A stretch of 5,924 nt of DNA from assembly GCA_003154025.1 (NCBI GenBank), contig PMCE01000329.1, positions 5,668-11,591 of the forward strand, read 5' to 3'. The notes beneath the pieces were generated by a model that worked only from the letters and a program-made list of their open reading frames with translations, did not search any database and was not told where the DNA came from. Position 1 is the first letter of the stretch, and each line of letters begins with the position of its first letter. This stretch comes from Syntrophaceae bacterium (GTDB taxonomy: Bacteria; Desulfobacterota; SM23-61). The translations under genes were made by a program, and so were the position numbers. Of this stretch, positions 4,349-5,924 are shown one piece after another.

Positions 4349-5908
4349 ATGATCAATCCCGGCAAGCAGTTCAACATTCACGACTATCTGGAGATCTTTT
4401 TCCGGCGGGTCTGGTATTTCGTCATCCCCTTCGTGCTGGTCATGGCCGGGGCCGGCGTCTACTCCCTTACCATTCCCAAGGAGTACCGGGCCACGACCCT
4501 CATCCTGGTGACTCCCCAGAAGGTCCCGGAAGATTTCGTCCGTCCCACGGTCACGTCCCGGATCGAAGACCGCCTCCAGTCCATCGGCCAGGAGATCATG
4601 AGCCGGACGCGGCTGGAGCAGGTGATCAGCGAATTTAAGCTCTACGAAGGGGAGGCCAAGTCCCTCCGCCCGGAAGAGGTCGTGGAGCTCATGCAGAAGA
4701 ACATCCAGGTCCAGATCAAGGGAAAAGAGGGGTACTTCACCATCTCCTACATCGCTAAAGATCCCAAAGTCGTAACCCTGGTGACTAACAAACTGGCCTC
4801 CCTCTTCATCGAAGAGAACCTGAAGATGCGCGAGGCGCAGGCCCAGGGGACCTCCGAATTCCTGTCCATCGAGATGAACTCCACCAAGGCAAAACTGGAA
4901 GAACAGGAGAGGATCATCGGCGATTTCAAGAGAAAGAACATAGGCGAGCTGCCCGAGCAGCGGGAAGCGAACCTCCGGGTGCTGGATCAACTGCAGCTGC
5001 AATCGCAGAGAGTCGGGGACAGCATCAAATCGGCCCAGGACCGGAAAGTTCTCCTCCACAAGCAGCTATCGGATTTTGAAATCCTGCTCAGTTCGTCAAG
5101 CCAGGCCCTGGCCGCCCAGGAAGAACCGGGCGGGGGGACATCCTGGTCCCCCCTGACCGCGGAGGGGAAAGCGAAGAACCCCCATGAAGCCCTGTTGGAG
5201 CAAACGAAGAGTCATCTGGCCGATCTTCAGGCCAAATACACCGAAAAACACCCGGACATCCTGTTGACCAAGAAAAAGGTCGCCGACCTGGAAGTCAAGG
5301 TGGCGGAATTTGAGGCCGGCCGGGAAAAGACGGAAAAGGTGGAAAAGGAAAAAAAGCCGACCAAGGAAGGAAGCCCGGCGAAACCTTCGGCATCCAAAAG
5401 GGAGTTTAAGTTCGACCCCCGTCTGACCCCGCGTTACAAGGAACTGGAAAATCAGGTGATGGCCACGGACCAGGAGATCGAGCGGTTGAAGCAGGAAGAC
5501 GCCAAGGTTAGAAATCAGATCAGCCAGTACCGGGAGAGGATCGAAAGCACTCCGGCCCGCGAGCAGTCCCTGGCTATTCTGACCCGGGACTACAACAACA
5601 CCCGCGAATCCTATTCCTCTTTGCTGAAAAAGAGCCAGGAAGCGCAGCAGGCCGAAAACCTGGAGAGAAGGCAGAAGGGGGAGCAGTTCAAGGTGATCGA
5701 CCCCGCCCGGCTTCCGGAAAAGCCCTACCGTCCGGACATCCCCAAGATGCTCCTCATCGGCCTGGTTCTGGGGCTCTTCAGCGGGATGGCGGCCGCATTT
5801 TTCCGGGAACAGATGGACCGTTCTTTCCGGGACGCGGAAGACCTGAAAGTGACCCTGGGGTTCAAGGTTCTGGCCAACATCCCCCGGGTAGGAACCAAGA
5901 CGAGTTAA
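4349..5908 (+). CDS. Polysaccharide chain-length determinant protein (Wzz/GNVR family)
   Basis: A 519-aa inner-membrane polysaccharide co-polymerase that controls chain length and links synthesis to export. TM1 spans about 21-40, followed by the Wzz-domain motif PKEYRATTLILVTPQKVPEDF (43-63). A large periplasmic part with coiled-coil character follows (about 170-250, 280-325, 360-400). It includes AKYTEKHPDILLTKKKV (295-311) and the GNVR-type region around REQSLAILTRDYNNTRESYSSLL (404-426). The proline motif PEKPYRPDIPK (456-466) precedes TM2 at about 467-485, and a cytoplasmic tail of 34 residues ends the protein. No kinase domain is fused, so a separate tyrosine kinase is expected, probably downstream. 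An unusual Lys/Glu-rich low-complexity insert lies at about 322-352. GAGG (4337-4340) lies 8 nt before the start. The overall pattern resembles the XrtA/exosortase-associated chain-length proteins, but no exosortase gene is in view. Confidence 0.92.
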   Translation: MINPGKQFNIHDYLEIFFRRVWYFVIPFVLVMAGAGVYSLTIPKEYRATTLILVTPQKVPEDFVRPTVTSRIEDRLQSIGQEIMSRTRLEQVISEFKLYEGEAKSLRPEEVVELMQKNIQVQIKGKEGYFTISYIAKDPKVVTLVTNKLASLFIEENLKMREAQAQGTSEFLSIEMNSTKAKLEEQERIIGDFKRKNIGELPEQREANLRVLDQLQLQSQRVGDSIKSAQDRKVLLHKQLSDFEILLSSSSQALAAQEEPGGGTSWSPLTAEGKAKNPHEALLEQTKSHLADLQAKYTEKHPDILLTKKKVADLEVKVAEFEAGREKTEKVEKEKKPTKEGSPAKPSASKREFKFDPRLTPRYKELENQVMATDQEIERLKQEDAKVRNQISQYRERIESTPAREQSLAILTRDYNNTRESYSSLLKKSQEAQQAENLERRQKGEQFKVIDPARLPEKPYRPDIPKMLLIGLVLGLFSGMAAAFFREQMDRSFRDAEDLKVTLGFKVLANIPRVGTKTS

Positions 5909-5918
5909 AGGAAAAGGT
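5908..5918 (+). promoter_or_regulatory. Shine-Dalgarno-like sequence for a gene beyond the window
   Basis: AAGGAAAAGG immediately follows the chain-length stop codon and suggests a closely spaced next gene in the same operon. Its start is outside the window, so its identity cannot be given. A cytoplasmic tyrosine autokinase would be the common partner at this place. Confidence 0.45.
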
Positions 5919-5924
5919 ACAAGG

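Noticed and set aside
4145..5059. 304-codon open frame on the - strand crossing the octamer array and the chain-length gene
   Set aside because: It runs antisense to a well-supported gene, its product matches no family I recognise, and its repetitive end is only the octamer array read as a 24-bp period (8 residues). It is a shadow of biased codon use.

Overview
The window looks like the front end of an exopolysaccharide (EPS) export locus from a moderately GC-rich Gram-negative bacterium, most likely Desulfobacterota (former Deltaproteobacteria) or a close neighbour. This placement is an inference. It rests on two outer-membrane export components, a sigma-54 regulator with a Fis-type helix-turn-helix, and dispersed repeats of a kind common in those genomes. 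No 16S or other phylogenetic marker is present.

Layout, all genes on the + strand. Positions 1-371 are an AT-rich regulatory stretch. It ends in a near-consensus sigma-54 promoter (341-356) that almost touches the first start codon. An inverted repeat about 95 bp upstream of the predicted transcription start is a good candidate enhancer site. Next come a PspF-like sigma-54 activator that has an AAA+ domain and a helix-turn-helix but no sensor domain (372-1445), and a degenerate GGDEF-like protein that overlaps it by 55 nt (1391-1861). A 243-nt gap holds a folded dispersed repeat and a possible operator. The export genes follow: a short polysaccharide export protein with one SLBB domain (2105-2716), an outer-membrane beta-barrel (2806-4164), and a Wzz/GNVR-type chain-length protein (4349-5908). 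The window ends on a Shine-Dalgarno-like sequence for the next gene, which in such loci is often a tyrosine autokinase but is not visible here.

Likely joint function. The activator, possibly controlled in trans by its GGDEF-like partner, would switch on sigma-54 promoters, including its own. The export protein, the barrel and the chain-length protein would form the trans-envelope export path. The export protein is too short to have the C-terminal outer-membrane helix of E. coli Wza, so the adjacent barrel is the natural candidate for the outer-membrane pore.

The most unusual points are: (1) an in-phase 8-bp repeat array of 14 units, preceded by four units in inverted orientation, placed directly before the chain-length gene and followed by a T-run; (2) an activator whose Walker B acidic pair reads Asn-Asp instead of Asp-Glu; (3) a sigma-54 promoter whose predicted transcript starts about 5 nt before the start codon; (4) a different structured repeat in each of the three gaps between 1862 and 4348.
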